From the NCBI GenBank assembly GCA_018136815.1, contig CM030934.1, forward strand, positions 6,619,698-6,683,697: a DNA stretch of 64,000 nucleotides, in the 5' to 3' direction. Every line of letters begins with the position of its first letter. Position 1 is the first letter of the stretch. Below, piece after piece: positions 63,480 through 64,000 of this stretch. The stretch comes from Isochrysis galbana. Lineage: Eukaryota > Haptophyta > Isochrysidales > Isochrysidaceae. A program made the position numbers and the translations under genes. The notes below the pieces were generated by a model. It was not told the DNA's origin. It did no database searches and saw nothing but the letters and a program-made list of their open reading frames with translations.

Positions 63480-64000
63480 CGCAGGAGAGGAAAGGGGTGA
63501 TGCAGGGCGTGGGGTGGGTAGGTGTACAGGGGGAGGGGGGAGAGGCGGAGGGAGGGAAGGAGGTAGTGAGCGGTGGGCGGCGGAGGGAATGGACGTCGTG
63601 CGCGCCCTCCCTCTCTCTCTCTCCTTTCTTTCTCTCCTGTCTGTCCTTTCTCTCTTTTCTCTCTCTTCTTCCTCCATCTTCCTCCCGGTTTCACATTCTC
63701 TCGCCCTCTCTCTCCTATTTTTCTCCTCTGCTTCCAGGCGCGCGGAAGTCGAGAAAAAAAAAGGGGAGAGCGAGAAAGAGAGAACAGTAGGAGAACAACG
63801 GAGAAAGAGAGCCGAGTGAAAAGGGGAAAGAGGGGGGGGGGGGGGGGGGAGGGGAGCGAGGGATTCGAGGTGTTGATTACGGAAGACGAAAGACAGAGAG
63901 GGAAGAAGAAAGTACTCCGTAGGTACTCCACTCCTAGCACCCCAGTCCTTCCCGTTGATATTTCTTGCCGCACCACGGGGGTCTGGGCCCCCATCAAAGG
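63480..64000. other. Upstream region of ABCA gene with low-complexity tracts and a dispersed repeat
   Basis: CT-rich sequence at 63610-63730 and a G run at 63832-63850. From about 63926 to the window end (ACTCCTAGCACCCCAGTCCT) it matches 12450-12535. No other gene is visible. Confidence 0.7.

Noticed and set aside
62687-63997. A 436-codon minus frame overlapping ABCA exon 1
   Set aside because: It is the wrong frame of the same exon plus low-complexity promoter sequence. Exon 1 in the ABCA frame has helices and continues in phase to exon 2.

Overview
This is a GC-rich nuclear segment of a eukaryote, most likely a unicellular alga with a complex plastid; a haptophyte is the best guess. Reasons: short spliceosomal introns with good splice sites, intron-containing ABCA, HECT, threonyl-tRNA synthetase and channel genes, a signal-peptide-plus-transit-peptide N terminus on a bacterial-type ThrRS, a single-domain voltage-gated channel and a Cys-loop channel, many LTR and non-LTR retroelement fragments, and long AG/CT microsatellites. 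Nothing looks bacterial: there are no operons and no ribosome binding sites. The taxon is inferred from gene content only.

Layout. 1-330: partial acidic gene (minus). 700-1130: local tandem duplications. 1901-5165: multi-exon GH5 exo-glucanase-like gene (minus). 5580-6260: C/G homopolymer tracts. 6520-6996: GFA/CENP-V-type zinc protein (plus). 8719-10229: very young LTR element whose unoccupied target site is preserved next door. 11265-12312: membrane-anchored Sel1-repeat protein (minus) broken by a 100-N gap. 12682-15580: retroelement ORF (CCCH fingers plus half an endonuclease domain) cut by a 76-bp tandem repeat. 15912-18355: four-exon Cys-loop channel with EF-hands in its M3-M4 loop (plus). 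19150-20000: nested palindromes and a Ty1/copia remnant. 20884-21471: Ser/Pro-rich ORF. 22011-24532: sugar-porter/PX-domain fusion (minus). 24976-27150: nested repeats including a MITE. 27217-29229: acidic ORF, ankyrin protein and a small spliced gene. 30153-33044: seven-exon plastid-type ThrRS (minus). 33650-34520: hAT transposase remnant. 34622-35268: AG array. 35820-41957: three-exon HECT E3 ligase (plus). 43460-45640: retroelement pieces, including a retropepsin-motif ORF. 48120-50192: four-exon voltage-gated cation channel (minus). 50360-51080: CT and GA tracts. 51721-53497: damaged host-like gene running into a second endonuclease fragment. 55168-55425: 16-bp palindromic satellite. 55921-57285: LTR-like end, short ORF and a repeat copy. 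58078-63479: three-exon full-length ABCA transporter (minus).

The genes do not form a pathway. Several act at membranes (ABCA exporter, sugar porter, two ion channels, anchored glucanase, Sel1 protein), and the rest are housekeeping (ThrRS, HECT ligase). Exon boundaries below were joined by hand from splice motifs, reading-frame phase and protein-family continuity. Twenty introns were placed this way, and eight of their donors begin GTGCG rather than GTAAG.

The points most worth a second look are the EF-hand Cys-loop channel, the sugar-porter/PX fusion, the 144-bp module shared exactly by two unrelated retroelement ORFs, the LTR element with its empty site, the nested MITE, and the GTGCG donor preference.
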